This document shows, one piece after another, positions 26,142 through 35,337 of a stretch of DNA of 64,000 nt. Every line of letters begins with the position of its first letter. Within the stretch, counting starts at the first letter, position 1. The notes under the pieces were generated by a model that had not been told where the DNA came from, made no database searches, and saw nothing but the letters and a program-made list of their open reading frames with translations. A program made the position numbers and the translations under genes. Origin of the DNA: CAMCYM01 sp964405405 (GTDB taxonomy: Bacteria > Bacteroidota > Bacteroidia > Flavobacteriales_D > Sanyastnellaceae); NCBI GenBank assembly GCA_964405405.1, contig CAYONT010000009.1, positions 4,684-68,683 of the forward strand, read 5' to 3'.

Positions 26142-26891
26142 ATGAATCTGACATTGAAAGTTTGGCGCCAAAACGGCCCAGAAGATGCAGGAAGACTGGA
26201 AACCCATGAGGTCACCCAGATTTCTGAGCACATGTCGTTCCTCGAGATGATGGATGTGCTCAACGATCAGATCATCCGCCAAGGTGGGGACCCGATTGCG
26301 TTTGATCACGACTGTCGCGAAGGAATCTGCGGCATGTGCTCCATGTTCATCAATGGCGAGGCCCATGGTCCAGGCCGAGGGGTTACCACCTGCCAATTGC
26401 ACATGCGCTCTTTTTCGGATGGGGATACGATCTACATCGAGCCTTGGCGTGCTGCCGCGTTCCCAGTAATCAAAGATTTGGTGGTAGACCGCAGTGCCTT
26501 TGACCGCATCATCCAAGCGGGTGGTTACATCTCCGTGAACACATCGGGTCACACGTTGGACGCAAATGCCATCCCCGTGCCCAAGGACGATGCCGACGAG
26601 GCTTTCAACGCAGCCACCTGCATCGGTTGTGGGGCCTGTGTCGCTACATGCAAGAACGCTTCGGCCATGTTGTTTGTCTCCGCCAAGGTTTCTCAGTTCG
26701 CTTTGCTGCCCCAAGGTCAACCTGAGCGCCAAACCCGGGTATTGCGGATGGTGGAGCAGATGGACAAGGAGGGCTTCGGCAATTGCACCAATACCGGAGC
26801 TTGTGAGGTGGAATGCCCCAAAGGCATCAGCCTTTCGAACATTGCCCGGATGAACCGGGATTACTTGGGCGCTTCGCTTCGTTCCGAGTGA
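26142..26891 (+). CDS. sdhB: Succinate dehydrogenase iron-sulfur subunit
   Basis: A 249-residue electron-transfer subunit that links SdhA to the quinone site. Cysteine motifs are complete: CREGICGMCSMFINGEAHG for the 2Fe-2S cluster, CIGCGACVATCKN and CTNTGACEVECPKGI for the 4Fe-4S and 3Fe-4S clusters. It starts 6 bases after sdhA and closes the operon; the next gene is a tRNA with its own promoter. Confidence 0.96.
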   Translation: MNLTLKVWRQNGPEDAGRLETHEVTQISEHMSFLEMMDVLNDQIIRQGGDPIAFDHDCREGICGMCSMFINGEAHGPGRGVTTCQLHMRSFSDGDTIYIEPWRAAAFPVIKDLVVDRSAFDRIIQAGGYISVNTSGHTLDANAIPVPKDDADEAFNAATCIGCGACVATCKNASAMLFVSAKVSQFALLPQGQPERQTRVLRMVEQMDKEGFGNCTNTGACEVECPKGISLSNIARMNRDYLGASLRSE

Positions 26892-26913
26892 TTCGGTTTC
26901 TGGTCGCAGTTGT

Positions 26914-26921
26914 TATTTTTG
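26914..26921 (+). promoter_or_regulatory. tRNA-Pro -7 promoter element
   Basis: TATTTTTG matches TAnnTTTG exactly, 12 bases before the first base of the mature tRNA. Confidence 0.5.
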
Positions 26922-26933
26922 GCCTCGCAATGA

Positions 26934-27007
26934 CGGGATATAGCGCAGCCCGGTAGCGCGCTTCGTTCGGGACGAAGAGGCCGCAGGTTCGAATCCTGCT
27001 ATCCCGA
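26934..27007 (+). tRNA. tRNA-Pro (anticodon CGG)
   Basis: A full cloverleaf: acceptor CGGGATA pairs with TATCCCG, D stem GCGC/GCGC, anticodon stem CTTCG/CGAAG with loop TTCGGGA (anticodon CGG), and T arm GCAGG-TTCGAAT-CCTGC, discriminator A. CCA is not encoded. It reads the CCG proline codon. A strong terminator follows. Confidence 0.95.
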
Positions 27008-27012
27008 CTTTA

Positions 27013-27046
27013 CCCCGCCCTCCATCGAGAGGGTGGGGTTTTTTTT
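27013..27046 (+). terminator. Intrinsic terminator after tRNA-Pro
   Basis: Ten-base stem CCCCGCCCTC / GAGGGTGGGG with one G-T pair and a 6-base loop, followed by eight T residues. It lies 6 bases behind the tRNA. Confidence 0.9.
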
Positions 27047-27113
27047 CGACCGAATCGGGTGGAGTGTAAGGAAATTTGGGAATCCAGCGAGCAACACCCC
27101 CATGGAGTTGGCG

Positions 27114-27121
27114 TATATTCG
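27114..27121 (+). promoter_or_regulatory. -7 element of the metal-domain gene
   Basis: TATATTCG matches TAnnTTYG and ends 3 bases before the ATG at 27125, so a leaderless transcript is predicted. Confidence 0.5.
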
Positions 27122-27124
27122 AGC

Positions 27125-27481
27125 ATGAAACAACTGATAACAGGGGCTCTCGTGTCTATGGGCATCGTTGGATTTGCTCAGGGAAAGATGACGACCCAAT
27201 TCCGGGTAGAGGGAGTTTGCAGCATGTGCGAAGAGCGAATTGAGGCGGTGTTGGATGTACCGGGGGTGGTTGTGGCAGATTGGGATTTGGCCAGCAAAGA
27301 ATTACGCGTGGTCTACAAACCCAAGAAGATCAGGGAAGAAGACCTGCATGCCCTGTTGAACTCCGTGGGACATGACACGTCGAAGCGCCGTGCGTCAGAC
27401 GATGAGTACGCCGGCATCCACAGTTGCTGTCGTTACCGGGAATCCTCTGGCTGTTCGGAAGGGCTGGATTCGAAGCAGTGA
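27125..27481 (+). CDS. Exported heavy-metal-associated (HMA) domain protein
   Basis: A 118-residue protein with a signal peptide (MKQLITGALVSMGIVGFAQG) and one ferredoxin-like HMA domain at about 24-85, with metal-binding CxxC in VCSMCEERIE. The tail carries further cysteines (HSCCRYRES, SGCSEG) that could add ligands. Soft metals such as copper(I) are the usual cargo of this fold. Its stop overlaps a possible GTG start of the downstream TonB receptor (GTGA at 27478-27481), so the two form one unit for metal uptake or handling. The metal is inferred. Confidence 0.85.
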   Translation: MKQLITGALVSMGIVGFAQGKMTTQFRVEGVCSMCEERIEAVLDVPGVVVADWDLASKELRVVYKPKKIREEDLHALLNSVGHDTSKRRASDDEYAGIHSCCRYRESSGCSEGLDSKQ

Positions 27482-27489
27482 CGCTCCGA

Positions 27490-29907
27490 ATGTGGTTGCA
27501 CGGCAGTTGGTTGGGCCTGGTCTTGATGTTGATAGCCCCGGCTTCCTGGGGCCAGGTCGGTGAGAAGCTTTCGACGGCGAAAGGGAAGATTTACGCAGAG
27601 GTACCCGGAGAGAAACCGGGTGAACCCCAACACGACCCTCTGCCCGGGGCACACATTCGAAGTCTGGCGCAAGGCAACGGAACGGTGACCGACGGGTTCG
27701 GATTTTTCAAACTGGAGAAGGTGGGGATAGGGGATACGCTCGAGGCGTCGATGGTGGGGTTCCATTCTGTTCGTTGGGTTTTTCGGGGAGAGGGATTTGT
27801 GGAGATTCCGTTGGTTTCGGGCATTGCAATCGCCGCGGCTGAGGTGCGGGCTTCCGGACCCACTGCATCCTATTCCCTCTTGGATCCGAGGCATGTGCAG
27901 CAACTCAACCGAGGAGAATTGGTGAAAGCGGCGTGCTGCAACCTTTCTGAGGCTTTTGAAACAAACGCATCGGTGGATGCTGCCTTCACAGATGCGATTA
28001 CGGGCACCCGGCAGATCCGCATGTTGGGACTGGACGGCAAGTACACGGCATTGCAAGTGGACAATTTGCCGGGTCCCCGTGGCCTCTCGGTGGTAGAGGG
28101 GTTGATGTTGATTCCAGGGGATTGGGTGCATGCCATCGCCATTTCCAAAGGAGCGGGTTCCGTCATAGGCGGGTACGAGAGCATCACAGGCGAGATCCAT
28201 GTAGCGCTCATGAATCCCATGACCGCGCCACGGCTTCACGTGAATTTGTATCAGAATGAATCGGGTCGAACCGAGTTCAACCACGTCAGTCGGCATGCGG
28301 TCAGCCGCCGATGGACAACGGCCTTGTTGACACACGGATTGCAAAACAGGGCGATCAACGACCGCAATGGGGATGGATTTTTAGACATGCCCTTGCAGCG
28401 ACATGGCATCGTGCGCAATGAATGGAAGTTCATAGGGGACCGAGGCATGGAGGGAGAGTACAGTGTGACAGGGGTTCAAACGGGTTTGGCGGCGGGGACA
28501 GTAGGCACGTTTCGAGACGCGGATCGCGGATGGTCAGGGATGGGCCATTCGTTGTTGCAGACGCCTGACACGGTGGGTACGCGTTGGTCGGCCGCCTCAG
28601 AGACGTCTCGGATAGAAGCTTCTGCAAAAACAGGATTCTTGTTTTCGGATCGTCCAGGTCGGAGCATTGGAACCCAGTTTTCTGGGGTTTGGCATTCGAC
28701 CGAACAGAACTTTGGAGGATCAACCTACCAAGGCGAGGAGCAGATGTTCCGGGCGAATGTGCTGTTCGCCGACATCTTAGGCACGACGGACCACAAATGG
28801 ACCGCGGGCATTTCTTGGTTGTGGAACCGCTTTGATGAAACCGCACATTGGTCGTGGAGGACGGATTCGGTGGGCGCTCCCACGGCGCGCCGGGACCAAA
28901 CCCTGCATCGTATAGAGCGCGTACCGGGCGCATTTTTTGAGTACACATTCAACGATGGGTTGCGCTGGAATGTCATCGCTGGTATCCGTGCGGATCACCA
29001 CAACCTGTATGGGATGTGGTTGAGTCCCCGGTTGCATGCCCGTTGGAGTGTTACGGAGCATGTGGCCCTGAAACTGGCTGCGGGACGTGGACGCCGTGTC
29101 CCCAACCCCTTGATGGAGCAACGCGGCTCGTGGGCGAGCAACCGGGTGTGGTGGGCCATTGACGGGACGACCTTGGAGCGTCTGCCTTTGCCCGTTTCGG
29201 GATTTGCTCCGGAAGTGGCGGACAACGTGGGGTTGAGCATGACCACCAAGTTTCGTTTGGGCCATCGAGATGCGGGACTTGCCTTGGACGCTTTCTACAC
29301 GCGTTTCCAGAATCGGTTGGTGGTGGATTTGGATGCCCGTCCAGGAGAAGTTGGTCTGTACAATTTGTTGGGCCGTTCGGAGGCCTTTTCAGCCCAAGCA
29401 GAATGGGATTGGTCGTTCCATCGCCGGTGGGATCTGCGGATGGCTGTGCGTTATGTTGAGGCAAACACGGACCGGTTGGGCACACCGGATCGTCGAGATC
29501 CCTTTGTCCCGGTTTTCAGGGCCTTTTCCCAGTGGAGTTACGCCAGCAAGCCCAAGGCTTCGGGCCAACAGTGGCGTGCGGATGCCACTGTACAATGGAT
29601 GGGGCCACAGCGATTGCCCAACACGGAGGGGTTGCCCTTGGATTTTCAGCGTCCGGGGGAGGCACCAGGGTTTTTCCAGGTGAACTTGCAAGGAACGCGG
29701 CAGTTTTCCAAGGTGTTGGATGTTTACCTGGGGGTAGAAAACCTCACGAATGTGCGACAAAGCCGGCCCATCCTGGGACAAGGTGTGGAAGACGCAGATG
29801 CATTCGACCGGCACTTCGATGCGAGCCTGGTGTACGGACCCATTTTTGGTCGGATGATGTACGGGGGGCTTCGGTGGCGTCTAGAAGGTGCCTCCGAAGG
29901 AGATTAA
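27490..29907 (+). CDS. TonB-dependent receptor, metal-linked type
   Basis: An 805-residue outer-membrane receptor. It has a signal peptide (MWLHGSWLGLVLMLIAPASWGQ), a carboxypeptidase-regulatory-like domain with DPLPGAHIRSLAQGNGTVTD, and a plug that includes a cysteine pair (KAACCNLSEAFETNASVD) and TGTRQIRMLGLDGKYTALQ. The barrel ends FGRMMYGGLRWRLEG. The CC motif and the preceding HMA gene recur together in Bacteroidota, which suggests a copper-type metal as ligand (inference). An alternative start is GTG 27478, overlapping the previous stop. It converges on the polymerase gene by 4 bases. Confidence 0.9.
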   Translation: MWLHGSWLGLVLMLIAPASWGQVGEKLSTAKGKIYAEVPGEKPGEPQHDPLPGAHIRSLAQGNGTVTDGFGFFKLEKVGIGDTLEASMVGFHSVRWVFRGEGFVEIPLVSGIAIAAAEVRASGPTASYSLLDPRHVQQLNRGELVKAACCNLSEAFETNASVDAAFTDAITGTRQIRMLGLDGKYTALQVDNLPGPRGLSVVEGLMLIPGDWVHAIAISKGAGSVIGGYESITGEIHVALMNPMTAPRLHVNLYQNESGRTEFNHVSRHAVSRRWTTALLTHGLQNRAINDRNGDGFLDMPLQRHGIVRNEWKFIGDRGMEGEYSVTGVQTGLAAGTVGTFRDADRGWSGMGHSLLQTPDTVGTRWSAASETSRIEASAKTGFLFSDRPGRSIGTQFSGVWHSTEQNFGGSTYQGEEQMFRANVLFADILGTTDHKWTAGISWLWNRFDETAHWSWRTDSVGAPTARRDQTLHRIERVPGAFFEYTFNDGLRWNVIAGIRADHHNLYGMWLSPRLHARWSVTEHVALKLAAGRGRRVPNPLMEQRGSWASNRVWWAIDGTTLERLPLPVSGFAPEVADNVGLSMTTKFRLGHRDAGLALDAFYTRFQNRLVVDLDARPGEVGLYNLLGRSEAFSAQAEWDWSFHRRWDLRMAVRYVEANTDRLGTPDRRDPFVPVFRAFSQWSYASKPKASGQQWRADATVQWMGPQRLPNTEGLPLDFQRPGEAPGFFQVNLQGTRQFSKVLDVYLGVENLTNVRQSRPILGQGVEDADAFDRHFDASLVYGPIFGRMMYGGLRWRLEGASEGD

Positions 29908-32900
29908 GCCACCCTGCTTGCGGTTGAGCTGCGTAGTTGGGGAGATTCCTCCGCGTACCGGGGGTCAGGTAGGTAGGCCAACTTGTGCATGCAACGAACC
30001 TCTACCTGGATGCAATCCCATTGAACGGTAACGGTGCCTTGGATGCGGTAGATGCCCTTGCCACGGAAGGGAAAGGCACGGAGTTGGGGAGGGAAGTGGA
30101 CGGTGTCCAACCAATGGCCACGGGCATCCAGAAAGCAACCGAATGCCATGCGCTCGCCTTGCACAGTGCGGGTGTCTTTCACGGTAACCAAGTATCCCAC
30201 AGCAACCACCTCCCGCCCTTCCCAATGTCGCAGTTCGGATGCAGGGATGCCCTCTGCCGCCCTTTCGGCAGCATCGGGTGCCAGAAGGGAAAAGGGATCC
30301 TCCAGAGGAAACCCCAAGAGTTCGAGTTGGTCGAAGGCTTGCTCCAAAGGGCCGGATACCTCAACAGGCCAGTGGTGGTTCAGGGGTTCCGGGGCGAAGA
30401 GCGACCTAGGCCGCGTTGATTTCTTCCCAGGCCCGAGGCGCATATGGGCTTCCCACAGCAGCGCTTGCTGGGAAGCTCCTGTGAAACGAAACCCTCCGAT
30501 TCGGATCATGCGAGACAAGGAGTCCAGCCCCATGGGCACCCGCCGGATGAAGTCGGCCAGCGAGGAGAAGGGACCTTCCGCCGTTCGCGCTTCCAGCCAA
30601 GCGGCCACCCCCCGCTCTTCCAATCCGTGCACCAGTTGAAATCCCAAGTAGATTCGGTTGAAGGCGCCGTCCCAAACGGCCGCATTCCCCCCCCGGTTCA
30701 CACAGGGGGCTTCGATTTGGCTTCCCCACATCCGGGCCTCGTGCACGTAGAATTCCGTATCATAAAAGCCGCCCAAATTGTTGATGCAGGCGGTCATGTA
30801 GGCGCCCGGCCAGTGCGCCTTCAAGAAAAGGCTCTGGTAGCTTTCGACGGCATAGGAAGCAGAATGCCCCTTGGCGAAGGCATAGCCAGCAAAGCTCTCC
30901 ACCTGTCGCCAAACCTCAGTCGCCACTTCGGGCGCGTGCCCCAGCCGAATGGCGCCTTCGATAAACCCGGTCTGCGCCTGCAAGAAGGCCTCCCGGGACC
31001 GGAATTTCCCACTCATTCCCCGCCGCAGAACGTCAGCCGCTCCCAGGTCCAAGCCTGCAAAATGGTGGGCCACCTTGATGACGTCCTCTTGGTACACCAT
31101 GACGCCGTAGGTCTCGGGCATCAAGGCCAGCAAGGCGGGATGGGCCTGTCCCCGCTTCTCAGGATTCCGGTGCCGTTCGATGTAGGCCTGCATCATGCCG
31201 CTTCGGGCGACCCCCGGGCGAATCACCGAGCTTGCGGCCACCAGCCCCAGATAATCATCGACCCGTAGCTTGCGGAGCAACATGCGCATGGCGGGAGACT
31301 CCACATAGAAACAGCCCGTGGCTTGGCCGGTTCGGAGCAGGTGTTGGACGCCTGCATCCGCCTTGAACCGCGGCAAGTCATGCAGGTCAATCCCTGCTGC
31401 CGTTGCAGCGTCGTGGTCCGCAATGAGCGCGAGGGTGTCCCGGATTTTTGCCAAACCCCGTTGGCTGAGAATGTCAAACTTGTATAAGCCCACATCTTCA
31501 GCCACCACCATATCGAATTGCGTGGTCGGATACCCCCGGGGCGGAAGAAAGGTGGCGCAAAAGTGGTGGATGGGCCGGTCGGCAATCAAGATGCCACATG
31601 CGTGGATGGTCAGGCTGTTGGGGTGGTCTTGCAGGCGCTGAGCATACTTCAGCACCAACTGCTCTAGTGGTCCGGGGTTCAGGTTTTTGCCGTGGGCCAA
31701 GGCATCGATATCATGCTTTGGGAGCCCCAGGACCTTCCCCAACTCACGCACGGCTGCGCGGTATTGAAAGGTGCTGTAGGCCCCCACCAAGGCCACATGT
31801 TCAAATCTGCGAAAGATGTAATCGGTCATCGCCTCCCGGTCCGTCCAAGAGAAGTCAATGTCGAAGTCCGGTGGATGGCTGCGGTACAGGTTGATGAATC
31901 GTTCAAAGTACAAATCCAATTCGATGGGATCTACGTCCGTGATGCGCAGCAGATAAGCGACCAAACTGTTTGCACCGCTCCCCCTTCCCACGTAGAAGAA
32001 CCCTTGTCTCCTTGCAAAATCGGTGATGTCCCAGTTGATGAGGAAGTAAGACAGGAACCGCTGTTGGCAAATGACCTGGAGCTCGTGTGTGAGGCGCGCT
32101 CGAACCTGATCCAGGCGCTGGGGGGTGGTGGCGGGATCATCCGCCGGGTACCGATAAGCCATCCCCTGTTCACAGAGTTGTTGGATCAACGCCTCATCTC
32201 CAGATTCGGTGCCCGTGTAGGTGGGTTGGTTGTGGTGGATTTGGCTTTCGGGGGCCTTCGGCAGGACCGCGGTACATTGCGCCATGACTTCCCGTCCCCG
32301 CGTTCGCCAGCTTTCGGGGAACGAATGGACGATTTGCGTGCTGATTTGTGCCCGCATTACATCCCGTGCATCGCCGGTTTGGTGCGGACTCAGGCGGCTC
32401 AACAGGATGTTGTGATCCACCGCCCGCAACAGCCTGTGTGCATTCCAGTCTCCGGTGTGGCGAAAAGTCCCCACATGCCACGCCAGGCACCTTTCCACCC
32501 ATGCTTCCGTTCCTTTCAAACCCTGTCCCGCCCATTGGACGGCGTCCTGTTCCCACCACCGGACCCCAATCCACTCAAATGGCTTCAGATCCGCCGCCTC
32601 CAGGCCCCATTGTCGCCAAGCGGCCCAAGGGTAGATGACCTGAATCCGGTCCCATTCCGGGGCCCGCTGAGGCAACCCCTTGCCGGAGGCCAAATGCGCA
32701 CTCAAATAGGCACAAAGGCTCGCCCATCCCTCCCAGTCTTGGGCCAACGCTACAAAGCGAACCGCGTCGCAGTGCCGAAACTCGACGCCCAACAGGGGTT
32801 TGATGCCGTAGGTTGGCGCCAGCTTCACAAACTCCCACGCGGCCGAGGTGTTGTGGATATCCGTTAGCGCCACGGTTTCTAATCCACAAGCTTGAGCCGT

Positions 32901-32969
32901 TCGGAGCAGCGTTTCCGGCGACATGAGGCCATAGCGTAGGCTAAACCAAGAGTGGGCAGTGATGAGCAT
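29904..32969 (-). CDS. dnaE2: Short DnaE-type (error-prone-like) DNA polymerase III alpha subunit
   Basis: A 1021-residue C-family polymerase, much shorter than the replicative Bacteroidota DnaE (about 1450). The PHP domain starts LITAHSWFSLRYG; the first His of an active HxH site is missing, so PHP proofreading is probably dead. The polymerase core has FYVGRGSGANSLVAYLL, the catalytic acidic motif PPDFDIDFSW, and GVMVYQEDVIKVAHHFAG. An OB-fold region ends the protein. The frame continues upstream to 33056 only because a hairpin repeat is read through; ATG 32969 is the family start. It is third in the cassette dinB-SRAP-dnaE, so a translesion role is likely. The symbol denotes this class, not proven identity. 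Confidence 0.88.
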   Translation of the reverse strand: MLITAHSWFSLRYGLMSPETLLRTAQACGLETVALTDIHNTSAAWEFVKLAPTYGIKPLLGVEFRHCDAVRFVALAQDWEGWASLCAYLSAHLASGKGLPQRAPEWDRIQVIYPWAAWRQWGLEAADLKPFEWIGVRWWEQDAVQWAGQGLKGTEAWVERCLAWHVGTFRHTGDWNAHRLLRAVDHNILLSRLSPHQTGDARDVMRAQISTQIVHSFPESWRTRGREVMAQCTAVLPKAPESQIHHNQPTYTGTESGDEALIQQLCEQGMAYRYPADDPATTPQRLDQVRARLTHELQVICQQRFLSYFLINWDITDFARRQGFFYVGRGSGANSLVAYLLRITDVDPIELDLYFERFINLYRSHPPDFDIDFSWTDREAMTDYIFRRFEHVALVGAYSTFQYRAAVRELGKVLGLPKHDIDALAHGKNLNPGPLEQLVLKYAQRLQDHPNSLTIHACGILIADRPIHHFCATFLPPRGYPTTQFDMVVAEDVGLYKFDILSQRGLAKIRDTLALIADHDAATAAGIDLHDLPRFKADAGVQHLLRTGQATGCFYVESPAMRMLLRKLRVDDYLGLVAASSVIRPGVARSGMMQAYIERHRNPEKRGQAHPALLALMPETYGVMVYQEDVIKVAHHFAGLDLGAADVLRRGMSGKFRSREAFLQAQTGFIEGAIRLGHAPEVATEVWRQVESFAGYAFAKGHSASYAVESYQSLFLKAHWPGAYMTACINNLGGFYDTEFYVHEARMWGSQIEAPCVNRGGNAAVWDGAFNRIYLGFQLVHGLEERGVAAWLEARTAEGPFSSLADFIRRVPMGLDSLSRMIRIGGFRFTGASQQALLWEAHMRLGPGKKSTRPRSLFAPEPLNHHWPVEVSGPLEQAFDQLELLGFPLEDPFSLLAPDAAERAAEGIPASELRHWEGREVVAVGYLVTVKDTRTVQGERMAFGCFLDARGHWLDTVHFPPQLRAFPFRGKGIYRIQGTVTVQWDCIQVEVRCMHKLAYLPDPRYAEESPQLRSSTASRVA

Positions 32970-32977
32970 ATGCAGCA

Positions 32978-33054
32978 CGAGACATGCGCCGCTGCGCGCC
33001 GCGAGATGGGAGACATGCGCCGCTGCGCGGCGCGAGACAAGAGACATGCGCCGC
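32978..33054. repeat. Hairpin repeat array R3, 3' of the SRAP gene
   Basis: Three units of GAGACATGCGCCGC type with palindromic cores (GCCGCTGCGCGGC) at a period of about 27-28 bases, filling the gap between the SRAP stop (33072) and the polymerase start (32969). Read in frame it adds a false N-terminus to the polymerase. Confidence 0.8.
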
Positions 33055-33071
33055 AAAGGCCCAAGGACGCG

Positions 33072-33914
33072 TTAAAACAGGGTGGGCGGAGGCTCGGGAG
33101 GAGGAGAGTCTTTTCGTCGGTTTTTTGCCCTGCTTTCCCCCATGCCGAAGCATTCGACATGTTCATGAAGGGAGAACTGGTATTCGGGCAGCAGCCGTTC
33201 ACCGGTGGGTTCGAGGAGGTAAGACCCATTTGCCCTGGGATCCCGAATGGCAGAATCGATGGGATAGGCGTTGAGCCAGTGGTCAGGAATGGGCCGGAGC
33301 ATGGCAGTGGCTTCGGCGAGCGGGGTATTGGGATCCATCCAGGTTCGCTCTTGATCAGGGTCGATGACCACAGGAGAGCGGTGGTGGCCAATGCGTTGTA
33401 GAATCCGGTTTGCCACGGTGGTGATGATGGCAAAGGAGCGGATGATTTCACCGCTGGCCGGGTCTGCCCACTCGTCCCATATCCCCGCTAGGGCAAAGGG
33501 CATTTCTCCATGCTTGGGATACAGGACGTACGGACGCTTGAGACGTTCTTCCTTGGGGCCTTCGATGAATGCGTCTGCAATGACCAGGCACCTGCGTTCC
33601 CGAATGGATTGGCGGAACATGGGCTTGTTCAGGATGCCCATCGCTCCCGTGTAGCGCGGATCGTCATCGGGGTTGTGATCGCCTTCGGACCGGGCATTGA
33701 CCATGTAAAATTGTTTCTGTGCCCAGCGGGGTGTTAGGCCAAACTGGAACAACTGCACCGCCCCTGGCGCGTCATGAGCGATGACCGGCGCACGTTCCCC
33801 ATGAGATACGTTGGCATTGGATTTCCATTCAACGGCTACATCGTTGGAGACGTGAACGTTGAACCTTTTTTCAACGGCTTGGACTTGGGAGATGGTGACG
33901 TAACGGCCGCACAT
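33072..33914 (-). CDS. SOS response-associated peptidase (SRAP/YedK/HMCES family)
   Basis: A 280-residue protein of the family that crosslinks to abasic sites in single-stranded DNA through its N-terminal cysteine. It starts MCGRYVTI, so Cys2 is exposed after Met removal. Further family marks are LTPRWAQ, the asparagine in VNARSEG, IADAFIEG (catalytic glutamate) and the histidine pair in RIGHHRSPVVID. It lies between the Y-family polymerase and the DnaE-type polymerase on the same strand, with repeat arrays filling both gaps. It probably shields abasic lesions while the polymerases act. Confidence 0.93.
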   Translation of the reverse strand: MCGRYVTISQVQAVEKRFNVHVSNDVAVEWKSNANVSHGERAPVIAHDAPGAVQLFQFGLTPRWAQKQFYMVNARSEGDHNPDDDPRYTGAMGILNKPMFRQSIRERRCLVIADAFIEGPKEERLKRPYVLYPKHGEMPFALAGIWDEWADPASGEIIRSFAIITTVANRILQRIGHHRSPVVIDPDQERTWMDPNTPLAEATAMLRPIPDHWLNAYPIDSAIRDPRANGSYLLEPTGERLLPEYQFSLHEHVECFGMGESRAKNRRKDSPPPEPPPTLF

Positions 33915-33917
33915 GGG

Positions 33918-33993
33918 GGAGATGGGAGATATGCGGCTGCGCCGCGAGATAGGAGATATGCGGCTGCGCCGCGAGATAGGAGATGGGAGATGG
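33918..33993. repeat. Hairpin repeat array R4, 3' of dinB
   Basis: Two full units GAGATATGCGGCTGCGCCGC at a period of 27 bases plus GAGATGGGAGATGG remnants, between the dinB stop (34027) and the SRAP start (33914). Confidence 0.8.
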
Positions 33994-34026
33994 AGGGGGA
34001 GGGGTTAGGGAACGGGGTCAGCGGGG

Positions 34027-35250
34027 TTAGTGGTGGCGGTTGGCGAGGAGCAGGGGAGCATCGCCGTTGAAGGGGTTGGGGCGGCCGATGGTCCGGGCTT
34101 CGAGCCCCGCAGCGGCGACGACGCTGCGGTCGCCGTAGCGGGAGCGGATGCGGTCGAGCGCCTGGTAGAGGTGGAGCCGTTCCTCAGTGTCCTGGAACAG
34201 ATCCAGTTGGCAGCCCCCAGTGACCAGGTGGCTGAACCGGACGCCTACCAGGCGCACGAGCACGCGCCGGCTGTAAAGTCGGTCGAACAGTTCGAGGATC
34301 TTGGGCACGAGAAGGTGATCGGAGGCCGTGTAGGGGATGTGGGCCTGGGCCGTGCGCGTGTCGAAATCCGCGTAGCGGATTTTGACCGCAACGCACGCGG
34401 TACGGCGCTTTCCGCGCCGCAGTTGATAAGCGAGATTCTCCGTCATGGCGAGGAGAAGCGTTCGGAGCTGGGCCAGGTCCATCGTATCCCGGGCAAACGT
34501 ACGTTCCGTGGAGATGGACTGCCTTTCGTTGAACGGGATGACCGGTGTGGGATCGATACCCTGCGCTTTGCGCCAAATCTGGAGCCCGTTCCGCCCTAGG
34601 GCCCCCTCCATCCATTCCGGCTGCATCCGTTGGATGTTGTGGATGCGCCGCAAGCCCAGGTTGCGAAGTACCTGGTACGTATGGTCGCCCACCATGGGGA
34701 TCTTGCGGATGGACAACGGCGCCAAGAAAGGTTGCTCTGTGCCGGCGTCGATGCGCAGGGCGTTGTTGGGTTTGGCCTCGCCGGTAGCCACCTTGCTCAC
34801 GGTTTTGTTGACACTGAGCCCAAAGGAAATGGGAAGTCCGGTTTCCCGGATGATCCGCGTGCGCAATTCCCGAGCAAAGTTCCAACACCCGAAGAAGCGG
34901 TCCATGCCCGTGAGATCGGCATAGAACTCATCGATCGAAGTCTTTTCACAGACCGGAACGGCGGACCGAACAATCTCCGTCACCGCATCGGAATGCTTCA
35001 TGTAGGCCGCCGAATTTCCCCGGATCACCACCGCTTCTGGACACATTTGCCGGGCCTGCCGCATGGGCATTCCGGAATGGACGCCAAAGGTTCGCGTCTC
35101 ATAACTGCAAGACGCCACCACACCCCGGTCCCCTGTGCCTCCAATCAGAATGGGGCGTCCTTGAAGCCGGCTGTCAAGCAGTCGTTCCACCGACACGAAA
35201 AACGTATCGAGGTCGAGGTGGAGAATGGATCGGCGGGATTGGGGTTCCAT
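34027..35250 (-). CDS. dinB: Y-family translesion DNA polymerase (Pol IV type)
   Basis: A 407-residue lesion-bypass polymerase. The palm carries metal-binding LHLDLDTFFVSVE near residue 12 and TSIDEFYADLTG near 105. The thumb and little finger follow, and QLDLF near residue 357 is a textbook sliding-clamp binding motif. Start 35250 gives the normal N-terminus. Its promoter region, shared with the divergent repressor gene, carries an inverted repeat over the -7 element, so damage-inducible control is likely. It heads the dinB-SRAP-dnaE series. Confidence 0.95.
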   Translation of the reverse strand: MEPQSRRSILHLDLDTFFVSVERLLDSRLQGRPILIGGTGDRGVVASCSYETRTFGVHSGMPMRQARQMCPEAVVIRGNSAAYMKHSDAVTEIVRSAVPVCEKTSIDEFYADLTGMDRFFGCWNFARELRTRIIRETGLPISFGLSVNKTVSKVATGEAKPNNALRIDAGTEQPFLAPLSIRKIPMVGDHTYQVLRNLGLRRIHNIQRMQPEWMEGALGRNGLQIWRKAQGIDPTPVIPFNERQSISTERTFARDTMDLAQLRTLLLAMTENLAYQLRRGKRRTACVAVKIRYADFDTRTAQAHIPYTASDHLLVPKILELFDRLYSRRVLVRLVGVRFSHLVTGGCQLDLFQDTEERLHLYQALDRIRSRYGDRSVVAAAGLEARTIGRPNPFNGDAPLLLANRHH

Positions 35251-35256
35251 GCGGTT

Positions 35257-35271
35257 GCTAAATTATTTGGC
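35257..35271. promoter_or_regulatory. Candidate operator (inverted repeat) of the damage cassette
   Basis: GCTAAATTATTTGGC is a 15-base inverted repeat with 6 of 7 arm positions matching. It overlaps the predicted dinB -7 element and lies between dinB and the self-cleaving repressor gene. It is the best candidate binding site for that repressor; this is inference from position and symmetry only. Confidence 0.45.
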
Positions 35272-35287
35272 ATTGCGTAAAAAACAA
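35258..35287 (-). promoter_or_regulatory. dinB promoter
   Basis: On the minus strand TTG (35285-35287), a 19-base spacer, then TAATTTAG (35258-35265), one mismatch from TAnnTTTG. The -7 element ends 7 bases before the dinB ATG. Confidence 0.5.
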
Positions 35288-35318
35288 GCGAAGCGGGTGG
35301 AAAAAGTTTTGAACGGGC

Positions 35319-35326
35319 TACATTTG
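35319..35326 (+). promoter_or_regulatory. Repressor gene -7 promoter element
   Basis: TACATTTG matches TAnnTTTG, 11 bases upstream of ATG 35338; no TTG was seen at -33. Confidence 0.5.
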
Positions 35327-35337
35327 TGGGCGATGCT

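Noticed and set aside
32970..33056. N-terminal extension of the DnaE-type polymerase (RRMSLVSRRAAAHVSHLA)
   Set aside because: It is the translation of hairpin repeat array R3; the family N-terminus begins at 32969.
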